Shown: piece by piece, positions 16,043 through 24,202 of the stretch
How the letters are laid out: each line of letters starts with the position of its first letter
Numbering within the stretch: the stretch's first letter is position 1
Source: Streptosporangium oxazolinicum
GTDB taxonomy: Bacteria; Actinomycetota; Actinomycetes; Streptosporangiales; Streptosporangiaceae
Assembly (NCBI RefSeq): GCF_039537505.1
Contig: NZ_BAABAQ010000019.1
Coordinates: 124,001 to 188,000, forward strand
Length of the DNA: 64,000 bases
Direction: 5' to 3'
Position numbers and translations under genes: made by a program
Notes under the pieces: generated by a model
The model's input: only the letters and a program-made list of their open reading frames with translations
Told to the model about the DNA's origin: nothing
The model's database searches: none

Positions 16043-16624
16043 TCAACGACGCACCCGATAGCGCAGGTGAAGCACCCGGTTGCCCTGAATCATCACGTCA
16101 GGATCCTCCAACAGGTGCTGCGCGTGGACCGACCCGAAGTAGCGCTTGCCGGACCCGAACACGACGGGTACGACGTCCATGCGCACCTCGTCGATCAGGC
16201 CCGCGGCAAGCACCTGGCCACCGACGTCGCCGGCGGCGACCTCGACCATGCGGTCCCCCGCGAGCTCCTGCGCCTTGGCCACGGCTGCCTCGACGCCGTC
16301 GACGAAGTGAAACGGTGCCTCGGAGTCCCAGCCCTCGGGCATCGGCCGGTGCGTCACGACGACCACGTGGTCGATGCCGCCCGGAGGCTTTCCGTCCCAG
16401 CCGTCCGTCAGGTCGAAGACGTGGCGGCCGACGATCGTGACTCCGATCTGATCCCAGTACGCCCGGGTGTAGTCGTAGGAGATCTGCGACACCTTCAGCT
16501 CACCGCTCTCGTCCAACGGGACGTCACCGCTGGACAACCAGTCGAACAGCGGTCCGGGCTGGTCATTCTCGTCCGCGACGAAGCCGTCCACCGACACCGA
16601 GCTGTACATGACCACCTTGCCCAC
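16043..16624 (-). CDS. Dihydrofolate-reductase-family (RibD C-terminal-like) protein
   Basis: 193-aa NADPH-binding reductase-like protein of the RibD C-terminal/DHFR superfamily. The N-terminus GKVVMYSSVSVDGFVADENDQPGPLFDWL is the family opening, with GVTIVGRHVFDLTDGWDG and VEVAAGDVGGQVLAAGLIDEVRMDVVPVVFGSGKRYFG giving the cofactor region and C-terminal fold. Members act on unknown pteridine- or pyrimidine-like substrates; true folate function is unlikely. The GTG at 16624 is selected because AGGAG lies six bases upstream; a longer frame upstream lacks a ribosome binding site. Confidence 0.85.
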   Translation of the reverse strand: MGKVVMYSSVSVDGFVADENDQPGPLFDWLSSGDVPLDESGELKVSQISYDYTRAYWDQIGVTIVGRHVFDLTDGWDGKPPGGIDHVVVVTHRPMPEGWDSEAPFHFVDGVEAAVAKAQELAGDRMVEVAAGDVGGQVLAAGLIDEVRMDVVPVVFGSGKRYFGSVHAQHLLEDPDVMIQGNRVLHLRYRVRR

Positions 16625-16918
16625 GGGGCTCTCCTCTGCTTTGGGGTGCCCCCAAATTAGCGGGTCGTGAGCTGTCACTCCTGTACGAAATCAATCGGCC
16701 GGCAGCGGCCAGCCGCCCAGCGCGTGGCCGGGATGCTCGCGCAGGAATCGCGGCGACCTCGCAGCGGCACGAGTTTGGCCCGTGTCCACCCCGCCGCCAC
16801 CGGCCTCTCAGGGCCCGCCAACCTCATGGGCGCATCGCCGATTGAAGGTTTATCGCGGCGAAATCAGGGATTTCTCCGTCAAAGTTTACATCGAAAGTTC
16901 AACGATACCGTTGAGGCC

Positions 16919-18076
16919 ATGGACATCAAGGACACAGCCCGGCCGCTCGACGGCACGGGTATCTCGGCCTTCCTCCGATCCCTTCCCGCCCGGCCCCTGC
17001 TGCTCGGCCTGGGCGAGGCGAGGCACTTCGCGGGGGAACTGGGCGAGGTGCGCAACGAGATCTTCCAGTACCTCGTCGAGCACGAGGGCTACCGGTCGTT
17101 CACGATCGAGAGCGACTGTCTCATGGGCCTGGTCGTGGACGACTACGTCACGACGGGCACGGGCACGCTCGACGACGTCATGGAACGCGGCTTCAGCCAC
17201 GGTTTCGGCGCGCTCCCGGCCAACCGCGACCTCGTACGCTGGATGCGGGCGTACAACGAGGAGCACGAGGAAAAGCTCCGGTTCTTCGGGTTCGACGGCC
17301 CCTTGGAGTATTGGGCGGCGAGCCCGCGCCAGGCGCTCACCGCCCTCCACGCCCTCCTCGACGGCCCGCTCCCCTACACCGAGGAGACCCTCGACACGCT
17401 GCTGGGCCCGGACGACCGGTGGTCGAACGAGGCCACGGCGATGGATCCATCCCTGTCGATCGGCCGGTCCGCCAACGCCCAGCGGCTGCGGCTGGTCGCC
17501 GACGACCTGGTGGCGCTGCTCGACACGCAAGCGCCGCGGCTGAGCGCGCGGGACAGGGAGCGGGCGGCACTGTACGGGCGCACCGCCACCGGCCTGCTCC
17601 GCTACCACTACTGGATGGCCGACGCGTCCCCGGCACGCTGGACCCGGCTGTCGGCCCTGCGGGACGCGATGATGGCCGCCAACCTGCGTGCCGTCGCCGA
17701 GCGCGGCCCGGCCCTGGTCTTCGCCCACAACCTCCACCTGCAGCGGAACAAGACCCTCATGCCGTTCGGTGACCAGTCGCTGGAGTGGTGGAGCGCGGGG
17801 GCGATCACCGAGGCGTACCTGGGTGAGCAGTACGCCTTCCTGGCCTCGGCCCTCGGCACGGTCGGCGTCGACGTCCCGCCCCCGGACACCGTGGAGGGCG
17901 TCCTGTCCGCACTCCCCTGGGACCACTCCCTCGTCGACGCCCGCCACCTAGCCGAAGCCCTCGCGCAACCGAGCCCGCGCGTCTCGCCGGACCACGCCTA
18001 CTTCCCGCTGGACCCGGCCCACCTCGACATGATCGACGGCATCGTCTTCCTCAGGGAGATCGCCAACCGGGACTGA
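16919..18076 (+). CDS. Erythromycin esterase-like protein
   Basis: 385-aa protein of the erythromycin esterase (Ere) superfamily. Family motifs are LGLGEARHFAGELGEVRNEIFQYL at about residues 31-54 (the GExxH site), FTIESD near 62-67, GFDGPLEYWA, and ALVFAHNLHLQRNKT at about 263-277. Ere enzymes hydrolyse macrolide lactones through a histidine and glutamate centre; most relatives have unknown substrates, so resistance should not be assumed. The start at MDIKDTARPL (16919) is preferred over an upstream methionine that would give an unlikely low-complexity N-terminus. The roughly 290-base spacer before it has an AT-rich patch at about 16850-16915, its probable promoter. Confidence 0.85.
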   Translation: MDIKDTARPLDGTGISAFLRSLPARPLLLGLGEARHFAGELGEVRNEIFQYLVEHEGYRSFTIESDCLMGLVVDDYVTTGTGTLDDVMERGFSHGFGALPANRDLVRWMRAYNEEHEEKLRFFGFDGPLEYWAASPRQALTALHALLDGPLPYTEETLDTLLGPDDRWSNEATAMDPSLSIGRSANAQRLRLVADDLVALLDTQAPRLSARDRERAALYGRTATGLLRYHYWMADASPARWTRLSALRDAMMAANLRAVAERGPALVFAHNLHLQRNKTLMPFGDQSLEWWSAGAITEAYLGEQYAFLASALGTVGVDVPPPDTVEGVLSALPWDHSLVDARHLAEALAQPSPRVSPDHAYFPLDPAHLDMIDGIVFLREIANRD

Positions 18077-18140
18077 CAGCGCATGCCCGCCCCCACGGCG
18101 AGGCGTGGCGCGCGCCCGCGGAGTGATCTGCCTCACGCCC

Positions 18141-18167
18141 TGTCACAACGGCCGGTCACGCGGTGTC
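18141..18167 (+). promoter_or_regulatory. ECF41-type promoter of the oxidoreductase-sigma operon
   Basis: TGTCACA (18141-18147), exactly 16 bases, then TGTC (18164-18167). Described ECF41 promoters have TGTCACA, about 16 bases, and CGTC, so the -35 part is perfect and the -10 part differs in one base. It lies 36 bases before the ATG of the oxidoreductase, whose operon ends in an ECF41 sigma gene, giving an autoregulatory loop. Confidence 0.75.
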
Positions 18168-18202
18168 TTGAGATCGAACCCTCTTGGAACGAAGGAGACA
18201 CC

Positions 18203-19444
18203 ATGACCGAGAACACCGATGTGGTGGTGATCGGCGGCGGATACGCCGGCGTCATGGCGGCCAATCGCCTGACGCGGCGCGACGACGTGACGGTGACCCT
18301 GATCAACCCGCGCCCGTCCTTTGTGGAGCGGATCCGCCTGCACCAGCTGGTGGGCGGTTCCCACAACGCGGCCGTCGACTACCGTGACGTCCTGGCCGAG
18401 GGCGTCGATCTCGTGGTCGACACCGTGACGCGGATCGACGCGGCCGGGCGCCGCGTGACCTTGGCGACCGGCGGCACGGTCGGCTACGACTACCTGATCT
18501 ACGCGGTCGGCAGTGGCAGCGCCGACCCGCGCGTGCCCGGAGCGGCCGAGTTCGCCTACCCGATCGCCGCTTTCGAGGAGGCACGGCGGCTACGGGCGGT
18601 CCTCGACACCACTCCCGTCACAGCCGCGGTGACGGTGGTCGGAGGGGGGCCGACCGGCATCGAGACCGCCGCCGAGCTGGCGGAGATCGGCCGCGCCGTG
18701 ACCCTGGTCTGCGGCGAGGTGCTTGGCCCGTACCTGCACCCGCGGGGCCGGCGCTCGGTCGCCAGGCGGCTGGCCGAACTCGGGGTGACCGTGCTCGACG
18801 GCCCCGGCGCGACGGTGACGGCCGTGACCGGCGACGCCGTGCGGCTCGGTGACGGCCGCGAGCTGCCGAGCGAGGTGACCATCTGGACCGCCGGATTCGG
18901 CGTGCCGGACCTGGCCGCGCGCAGCGGGCTGAGCACCGACGCCCTGGGCCGCCTGCGCACGGACGAGACGCTGACCAGCGTGGACGACGTGCGCGTCGTC
19001 GCGGCCGGGGATGCGGCGGCACCGTCGGACCTGCCGTTCCGGATGAGCTGCCAGGCAGCGGTCCAGCTGGGCCCGCACGCCGCCGACACGGTGCTCAGCC
19101 GGATCGCGGGCGAACCCCCCGCGCCGCTCGCCCTCGCGCTCATCGCCCAGTGCGTCAGCCTGGGGCGCCAGGCCGGCATCTTCCAGATGGCCCACAGGAA
19201 CGACGTCGCGATGGGGCTCTACCTGGGCGGCCGTCCTGGCGCGAAGCTCAAGGAGTTCATCTGCAAGGGTATCCTCTGGCAGCTGGCGTACCAGGCGCGC
19301 AGGCCCGGTTCGCTCGACTTCCCGGCCTGGGCGAAGGATGGCAGGCGCCGGCGGCTGCTGCGGACCGAGGCCTCGGATGTGGACACGCGTTTGAAGACCG
19401 TCGGCGACCGGGGCCGGCCGTCGAGGAGTGAGAGCGGGAGATGA
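18203..19444 (+). CDS. FAD-dependent NAD(P)H oxidoreductase (NDH-2-like)
   Basis: Flavoprotein of 413 aa with two dinucleotide-binding folds: TDVVVIGGGYAGVMAANRL at residues 5-23 for FAD and AAVTVVGGGPTGIETAAELAEIG near 148-170 for NAD(P)H. DVRVVAAGDAAA near 262-273 is the second FAD contact. The layout matches type II NADH dehydrogenase-like pyridine nucleotide-disulphide oxidoreductases, but without a clear C-terminal membrane anchor. AAGGAG precedes the ATG at 18203. The stop overlaps the start of the ECF41 sigma gene (ATGA). Oxidoreductases are classic partners of ECF41 factors. Confidence 0.9.
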   Translation: MTENTDVVVIGGGYAGVMAANRLTRRDDVTVTLINPRPSFVERIRLHQLVGGSHNAAVDYRDVLAEGVDLVVDTVTRIDAAGRRVTLATGGTVGYDYLIYAVGSGSADPRVPGAAEFAYPIAAFEEARRLRAVLDTTPVTAAVTVVGGGPTGIETAAELAEIGRAVTLVCGEVLGPYLHPRGRRSVARRLAELGVTVLDGPGATVTAVTGDAVRLGDGRELPSEVTIWTAGFGVPDLAARSGLSTDALGRLRTDETLTSVDDVRVVAAGDAAAPSDLPFRMSCQAAVQLGPHAADTVLSRIAGEPPAPLALALIAQCVSLGRQAGIFQMAHRNDVAMGLYLGGRPGAKLKEFICKGILWQLAYQARRPGSLDFPAWAKDGRRRRLLRTEASDVDTRLKTVGDRGRPSRSESGR

Positions 19445-20337
19445 GCGACCACGCCACCGATCCGGCGACCGAGGCGTTCGTCGCCCACCGCAACCTGTTG
19501 TTCACCGTCGCGTACGAGATGCTCGGGTCGGCGGCCGACGCCGAGGACGTCCTGCAGGAGACCTGGCTGCGGTGGGCCGGGGTCGACGTGGGGCAGGTGC
19601 GCGACCAGCGCGCCTACCTGGTGCGGATCACGACCCGGCAGTCGCTCAACCGGCTGCGTGCCATGAGGCGCCGCAAGGAGGCGTACGTCGGCCCCTGGCT
19701 GCCCGAGCCGCTGCTCACCGCGCCGGACGTGGCCTGCGACGTCGAGCTCGCCGAGAGCGTGTCGATGGCGCTCATGCTCGTCCTGGAGACGCTGTCGCCG
19801 ACCGAGCGCGCCGTCTTCGTGCTGCGCGAGGCCTTCGGCGTCGGCTACGACGAGATCGCGGCCACCGTCGGCAAGAGCCCCGCGGCCGTCCGCCAGATCG
19901 CGCACCGCGCCCGCCGTCACGTCGACGCCCGGCGCCCTCGCGAGGCGGTCTCCCCGAGCCGGACCCGGGCGGTCCTGGAGTCCTTCCAGCGCGCGGCCGA
20001 GACCAGGGACCTGCGGGGCCTGCTCGACGTGCTCGCCCCCGAGGTCGTCTTCATGGCCGACGGCGGCGGCGTCAAGCAGGCCGCGCTACGGCCGATCATC
20101 GGTGCCGACAAGGTCGTCCGCATGATCGTCGGTAGTGTCGGCAAGGCCGGGGCGGCGCTCACCGTCGCCCCGACCGTGGTCAACGGCAACCCGGCGCTCG
20201 TTCTTCGCCTGGACGGCGAGATCGACGGCGTCATGGCGCTCCGGGTCGAGGACGACCGCATCACCGGCCTCTACTACGTCCGCAACCCGGAGAAGCTGAC
20301 CCGCGTCGAATCCGAGACCCCGCTCACCCTGCGATGA
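19441..20337 (+). CDS. ECF41-family sigma factor with SnoaL-like C-terminal domain
   Basis: 298-aa ECF sigma factor (SigJ/ECF41 type). Sigma-2 is FVAHRNLLFTVAYEMLGSAADAEDVLQETWLRW; the linker contains WLPEP; sigma-4 is LSPTERAVFVLREAFGVGYDEIAATVGKSPAAVRQIAHRARRHV. The C-terminal NTF2/SnoaL-like domain carries the two ECF41 signatures DGGG (VFMADGGGVKQAA) and NPEKL near the end (usual form NPDKL). In this family the C-terminal domain replaces an anti-sigma factor and modulates activity. The gene is coupled to the oxidoreductase and driven from the TGTCACA-N16-TGTC promoter. Confidence 0.93.
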   Translation: MSDHATDPATEAFVAHRNLLFTVAYEMLGSAADAEDVLQETWLRWAGVDVGQVRDQRAYLVRITTRQSLNRLRAMRRRKEAYVGPWLPEPLLTAPDVACDVELAESVSMALMLVLETLSPTERAVFVLREAFGVGYDEIAATVGKSPAAVRQIAHRARRHVDARRPREAVSPSRTRAVLESFQRAAETRDLRGLLDVLAPEVVFMADGGGVKQAALRPIIGADKVVRMIVGSVGKAGAALTVAPTVVNGNPALVLRLDGEIDGVMALRVEDDRITGLYYVRNPEKLTRVESETPLTLR

Positions 20338-20338
20338 A

Positions 20339-20364
20339 CCCCGGTGGCGGAAAGGCCACCGGGG
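20339..20364 (+). terminator. Hairpin terminator after the ECF41 operon
   Basis: CCCCGGTGGC (20339-20348), a six-base loop, and GCCACCGGGG (20355-20364) form a perfect ten-base-pair stem starting two bases after the sigma factor stop. Confidence 0.78.
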
Positions 20365-20798
20365 AAGCGAGCACGACACCGATGCCGCCCGTGGCACGTT
20401 TCTCGCCGGTACCCCGTCCACAGGACCGTCTCCAGGTCCGTGTACGTACGGGTTGAACAAGAGGAAAGCCTTCCTTTAGCCGCGGGGACGATGCTGCATG
20501 CGCGCGGAGCGGGGGGGACGTACGAGGGGACGGCACGCATCCCGCCGGATCCGCGGACGTCGTCCCGGCGACGAGCAGACGGGCCGAAGGAGCGTCACCG
20601 GCCGGCCTCCTCGGCGGCCGGTCGCCGGGCGCGTCGTGGTGACAATCGGAGACGGTGACTACGGCGACTACGCACCCGGTGGCGGGGTCGTACGCACTTC
20701 CGCTGATGGCAACCGGCTCATCCATCGCAAGAATGGCGCCAGCTGACAAAAAGGACCGATCACCACTTGATGTCAGGCTCAAGCCACTCGGGAGACAG
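20365..20798. other. Spacer at the left border of the polyketide cluster
   Basis: About 430 bases with no convincing gene between the ECF41 terminator and the SARP start. It contains a small hairpin AGGAA/TTCCT near 20462-20475. The region presumably holds the SARP promoter; direct heptamer repeats typical of SARP operators were looked for and not found by eye. Confidence 0.5.
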
Positions 20799-21557
20799 AT
20801 GAGATACGAACTGCTCGGGCCACTCCAACTGGTGGACGAGAGAACGCGCACGGTCAACGCGCCCAAGGTGGAGACCTTGCTGGCCGCCCTGCTGATCCGC
20901 GCGAACCAGCCGGTCTCGACGGATGAGCTGATCGACGAGTTGTGGGGAAACGCGCCGCCCCGGCGGGCCCGTGCCGCGCTGCACGTCTACATCTCCCATC
21001 TGCGTAAGAACTTCGTCCAACCGGCGGTCGAGGGCGCGACGATCAGGACCCACGCGCAGGGATACCTGCTGGAGGTCGAGAAGTCGTCGGTCGACGTGTT
21101 CCTCCTCCGGGCCCTGCACGCCGAGGGGCGGGCCGTGCCGGAGACCGATCCGGAGCGGGCGCTGGAGGTGTCCGCCGCCGCCGCGGGCCTGTTCCGAGGG
21201 CCGGTCCTGACGGGGATCAACAACGGGCTCATCGTGGGCACCTTCGCCCGGTGGGCGGAGGAGGTGCGGCTGGAGTGCCTGGAGACGGTCGCGCGCTGCT
21301 CGCTGCGGCTCGGAAGGCATCGGGAGCTGATCGGCGACCTGTCGGCGTGGGTCGAGGAGCACCCGCTGAACGAGAACCTTCGCGAGCACCTCATGCTGGC
21401 CCTCTACCGCTCCGGGCGGCGGGCCGAGGCGCTGGAGGTCTTCCAGTCCGCCCGGCAGGCGCTGCGGGAGGAACTCGGTCTCGATCCGCGCAGGACGATG
21501 CGCAGGCTGCAGTTCGCGATCCTCGAGGCGGACACCGACTACGCGATCGCGGGCTGA
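20799..21557 (+). CDS. SARP-family transcriptional activator
   Basis: Short SARP (252 aa) with an OmpR-like winged helix at residues about 1-95 (MRYELLGPLQLV, KVETLLAALLIRANQPVSTDELIDELWGNAPPRRARAALHVYISHLRK, GYLLEV) followed by a bacterial transcriptional activation domain (FARWAEEVRLECLE, LNENLREHLMLALYRSGRRAEALEVFQSAR, LREELGLDP). SARPs bind direct repeats and recruit polymerase to biosynthetic promoters. The start at 20799 is chosen at MRYELL after GGGAGA; the open frame extends further upstream but that part does not look like a domain. It marks the left end of the polyketide cluster, as in abyssomicin-type clusters, which also encode a SARP. Confidence 0.9.
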   Translation: MRYELLGPLQLVDERTRTVNAPKVETLLAALLIRANQPVSTDELIDELWGNAPPRRARAALHVYISHLRKNFVQPAVEGATIRTHAQGYLLEVEKSSVDVFLLRALHAEGRAVPETDPERALEVSAAAAGLFRGPVLTGINNGLIVGTFARWAEEVRLECLETVARCSLRLGRHRELIGDLSAWVEEHPLNENLREHLMLALYRSGRRAEALEVFQSARQALREELGLDPRRTMRRLQFAILEADTDYAIAG

Positions 21558-21561
21558 GACA

Positions 21562-21593
21562 CCGGCACCGTCCCCCTCGCAGGACGGTGCCGG
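21562..21593 (+). terminator. Hairpin terminator after the SARP gene
   Basis: CCGGCACCGTCC (21562-21573), an eight-base loop, and GGACGGTGCCGG (21582-21593): a perfect twelve-base-pair stem a few bases after the SARP stop. Confidence 0.8.
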
Positions 21594-21621
21594 CGCTCGC
21601 TCACGTCCCGCTCAGCCCTGG

Positions 21622-21778
21622 GGCCTGTTTTGTGGATCTTTTCGCCTACTGCGGTCGCCCAGGCGGCGCCCCGCGGCGTTGTCGTCGTCGCCCATAACTC
21701 CGTTATGAACTCCTCCTCCGCCTTGCGGGACATCCACCTGGACGATCCTCGCCACGGCGAAGATCCACAAAACAGGCC
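21622..21778. mobile_element. MITE-like element with 19-bp terminal inverted repeats
   Basis: The 157-base segment starts with GGCCTGTTTTGTGGATCTT (21622-21640) and ends with its exact reverse complement (21760-21778); a further CGCC/GGCG pair extends the match after a two-base slip. There is no transposase frame inside, and the base composition of the ends differs from the surroundings. No clear target-site duplication was seen. It lies between the convergent ends of the SARP and exporter genes; the exporter stop codon immediately abuts it. A bidirectional terminator is the alternative, but the arms are separated by about 120 bases. Confidence 0.6.
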
Positions 21779-23197
21779 TTAGGCCGGTTCGGCCCGGCGC
21801 GCCCCGGGGCCGAACCAGAAGAGCAGCGCCACCGCCAGGGCCAGCGCTATCGCCGCGCAGGCCCAGACGAATACCGACGAGATGTTCTCCGCGATGCCGC
21901 CGCCGTCTCCGGTGAACGGGATCAGCAGCGCCGCCAGGCCCAGCGACCCTCCGACGGTCAGCGCCGTCTGCAGCAGGCCGGCGGTGACGCCCGCGTACTC
22001 GGCCGGGGCGGTGGTCAGAATGATCATGTTGAACGGGATGATGGCCACGCCGACGCCGAGGCCCAAGACGACGAGCGCCGGGAGCACGCCGGTCAGGTAG
22101 GTGCTGTCGGCGCCGAGGCGGGTCAGCCACGCCACTCCGGCCAGCACCACGACCAGGCCGAGCAACGCGCGGACCTGCAGGCTCACGGACGCGATGTGCT
22201 TGGTGAGCAGCTGGGTGGAGACGAGCAGCGCCAGGCCGAAGGGCAGGATGGCGAGCCCGCTCAGCAGCGCGTCCAGCCCGAGCACGCCCTGCAGGTACTG
22301 GACCAGGTAGATCAGGAAACCGGTGAGCACCGCCGCGAGCAGCAGCAGGCACAGCAGGGCTCCCGCCCGTTGCCTCCCGGCGAAGACCGCCAGCGGCAGG
22401 AGCGGCTCCTCGGTGCGCCGGTCCCACACCAGCAGCGCCGCCGCCAGCACGACCGCCGCGCCCAGTGAGATGAGGGCTCCGGTCTCGCCCCAGCCGTTCT
22501 CGGCGGCGCGTACCAGGCCGTAGACGGCGGCGGTGACGGCCACGGTGCCCAGCAGGGCGCTCGGGAGACCGAGCGGGCGGGGCCGGGTGGCCTCGTCGCG
22601 CAGACCCAGCACCTTGGCGGAGACGGCGATGATGAGCAGGCCGAGGGGCACGTTGACCAGCAGGCTCCAGCGCCAGTCCCCCACCCAGGTCAGCACGCCG
22701 CCCAGGACCATGCCGGCGGAGGCCCCCAGCCCGGTGACGGTGGAGTACAGGCCGAAGGCGCGCTGCCGTCGCTCCCCTTCGAAGACGATCGCCAGCAGCG
22801 CCAGGCCGGTCGGTCCGGCGATCGCCGCGCCGGCACCCTGAAGGACCCGGCCGAGCAGCAGGATCTCCAGGTTGGGCGCGAGACCGGCCAGCAGCGAGGC
22901 CACGACGACCAGCCCGATCCCGGCGAGGAAGACCCGGCGGTGGCCGAGCACGTCACCGAGCCGGCCCGCGAGCAGCAGGAGCCCGCCGAAGGCGAGGAGG
23001 AAGCCGTTCGGCACCCACGACCCGCCGGTGATCGAGAGTCCCAGGTCGGACTGCAGGGTCGGCAGCGCGACGTTCACGATGGTGCCGTCGAGCTGCAGCA
23101 TGAACTCCGCGCCGACGATCGCGGTGAGCGTGAGGGCCCACGGCCGGGCCGGGGCCTCCCGGGCCGGAACGCCGTCGGAGACGCTGTCGGTACTCAT
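21779..23197 (-). CDS. DHA2-family (EmrB/QacA) MFS drug exporter
   Basis: Proton-driven multidrug exporter of 472 aa with 14 predicted membrane segments. Segment 1 contains LTAIVGAEFMLQLDGTIVNVALP, where Asp follows the family pattern (LDxTIVNVALP). The motif A loop is GRLGDVLGHRRVF, and motif C follows as GASAGMVLGGVLTWVGDWRW. The ATG at 23197 has GGAGG nine bases upstream. It is divergent from a TetR gene, with three palindromic operators between them. In an abyssomicin-type cluster such an exporter would give product efflux and self-protection. It ends directly at the MITE-like element. Confidence 0.92.
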   Translation of the reverse strand: MSTDSVSDGVPAREAPARPWALTLTAIVGAEFMLQLDGTIVNVALPTLQSDLGLSITGGSWVPNGFLLAFGGLLLLAGRLGDVLGHRRVFLAGIGLVVVASLLAGLAPNLEILLLGRVLQGAGAAIAGPTGLALLAIVFEGERRQRAFGLYSTVTGLGASAGMVLGGVLTWVGDWRWSLLVNVPLGLLIIAVSAKVLGLRDEATRPRPLGLPSALLGTVAVTAAVYGLVRAAENGWGETGALISLGAAVVLAAALLVWDRRTEEPLLPLAVFAGRQRAGALLCLLLLAAVLTGFLIYLVQYLQGVLGLDALLSGLAILPFGLALLVSTQLLTKHIASVSLQVRALLGLVVVLAGVAWLTRLGADSTYLTGVLPALVVLGLGVGVAIIPFNMIILTTAPAEYAGVTAGLLQTALTVGGSLGLAALLIPFTGDGGGIAENISSVFVWACAAIALALAVALLFWFGPGARRAEPA

Positions 23198-23238
23198 GAA
23201 ACCTCCAAGGCCGACAAGGCCGATCACCCGGACACATA

Positions 23239-23323
23239 CTGAGGCACCCTCAGGTTAGAGGCCGGAACTATACTGAGGAAGTCTCAGCTTGGATGAGGAA
23301 GAGTCAAGCTGAGGGCGCCTCAG
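23239..23323. promoter_or_regulatory. Three TetR operators CTGAGG-N3-CCTCAG in divergent promoter
   Basis: Three 15-base palindromes: CTGAGGCACCCTCAG (23239-23253), CTGAGGAAGTCTCAG (23273-23287, one mismatch) and CTGAGGGCGCCTCAG (23309-23323). All are flanked by ATA or AAG. They sit 34-36 bases apart between the exporter (start 23197) and the TetR gene (start 23344), so repressor binding would block both promoters. A fourth copy lies in front of the luciferase-like monooxygenase at 39496-39510. Confidence 0.85.
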
Positions 23324-23343
23324 TATGTCAAGCGGGAGGTTCG

Positions 23344-23946
23344 ATGACCGGCACGCCCCACATCGCCCAACGCCCCAGGCGGGCCGACGGCCAGCGCAAC
23401 TACGACGCCATCCTGGCCGCGGCCCGCAAGGCGTTCGAGGCCGACGGCTCCGAGGCGTCGCTGGAGAACATCGCCGCCCAGGCCGGCGTGGCGATCGGCA
23501 CGCTGTACCGGCACTTCCCCTCCCGCGCCTCCCTGGTGGAGGCCGCCACCAGGGACGGACTGGCCGACCTCGTCACCCACGCCGAGCGGCTGGCCTCCTC
23601 CCCCGACCCGCTGCGGGCGCTGTCGGAGTGGATGGAGCAGGCCGTACGGCACTTCAGCACCTTCCGCGGACTGGTCGGCATCCTCGCGCAGAGCATGTAC
23701 GACGAGGGGACCCCCTCGCACGCCATGTGCAGCGCGATGCACCACGGCGGCGCGGACCTGCTTCGCGCCGCGCAGGCCGCCGGCCTGGTACGCGCCGACC
23801 TCACCCCCGACGAGCTGTTCGACCTCCTCAGCGGCGCCGCCTGGGTGCGCGAGCAGTCCCTGCCGTCCTCGTCCGGCAGGGACGGCAGCCCCCGCTTCCT
23901 CCGCCTCGTCCTGGAGGGGATCACCACGCGCGATCGGGAACCCTGA
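23344..23946 (+). CDS. TetR-family repressor
   Basis: 200-aa regulator. The N-terminal TetR helix-turn-helix is NYDAILAAARKAFEADGSEASLENIAAQAGVAIGTLYRHFPSRASLVEAA (about residues 17-66). The C-terminal ligand domain contains FRGLVGILAQSMYDEGTPSHAMCSAMHHGG and ELFDLLSGAAWVRE. The start at 23344 follows GGGAGG. Divergent from the DHA2 exporter, with three palindromes between them; a fourth site at 39496-39510 links it to the luciferase-like monooxygenase. The natural effector is probably the pathway product or an intermediate (inference). Confidence 0.92.
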   Translation: MTGTPHIAQRPRRADGQRNYDAILAAARKAFEADGSEASLENIAAQAGVAIGTLYRHFPSRASLVEAATRDGLADLVTHAERLASSPDPLRALSEWMEQAVRHFSTFRGLVGILAQSMYDEGTPSHAMCSAMHHGGADLLRAAQAAGLVRADLTPDELFDLLSGAAWVREQSLPSSSGRDGSPRFLRLVLEGITTRDREP

Positions 23947-23947
23947 A

Positions 23948-23964
23948 CGGGCCGGACCGGCCCG
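23948..23964 (+). terminator. Short GC hairpin after the TetR gene
   Basis: CGGGCCGG (23948-23955) and CCGGCCCG (23957-23964) are perfect inverted arms right after the TetR stop. The stem is short and there is no T-run, so this is a weak terminator candidate. Confidence 0.35.
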
Positions 23965-24029
23965 CCCGCCGTCCCCCACCGGCAGGCGATCCGGCTCACC
24001 GTGCGGTCCTCCATCGACGGGTGATGATA

Positions 24030-24064
24030 AAAACCAACTAATTAGGTAGGCTTATAGTGGTTTT
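24030..24064. promoter_or_regulatory. AT-rich promoter patch with inverted repeat upstream of the LAL regulator
   Basis: AAAACCA (24030-24036) and TGGTTTT (24058-24064) bracket the very AT-rich TAATTAGGTAGGCTTATAG. It is the most AT-rich stretch near the LAL gene, whose ATG lies about 140 bases downstream, so it probably contains its promoter and perhaps an operator. The remaining sequence to 24202 shows no gene. Confidence 0.5.
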
Positions 24065-24202
24065 CGTCAGCGCCGGACCGGGGGGCCAGCACCCGACCCC
24101 CGCGGCCCGTCACCACCGGAAACGCCGGCCCGTACGCCCAAGGGAGCGCGATCAGGGCCACCCGTCGTTTTTCCTTCACGAACGCCTGGGGTCTTCACAG
24201 AC

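Noticed and set aside
16919..18076. Erythromycin-esterase-like gene as the self-resistance gene of the polyketide cluster
   Set aside because: It lies outside the cluster border, beyond the ECF41 operon, and the family is broad; the DHA2 exporter is the better self-protection candidate.
21539..21733. Small minus-strand frame inside the MITE-like element
   Set aside because: It runs through the SARP terminator hairpin and has no similarity to transposases that I can recognise.
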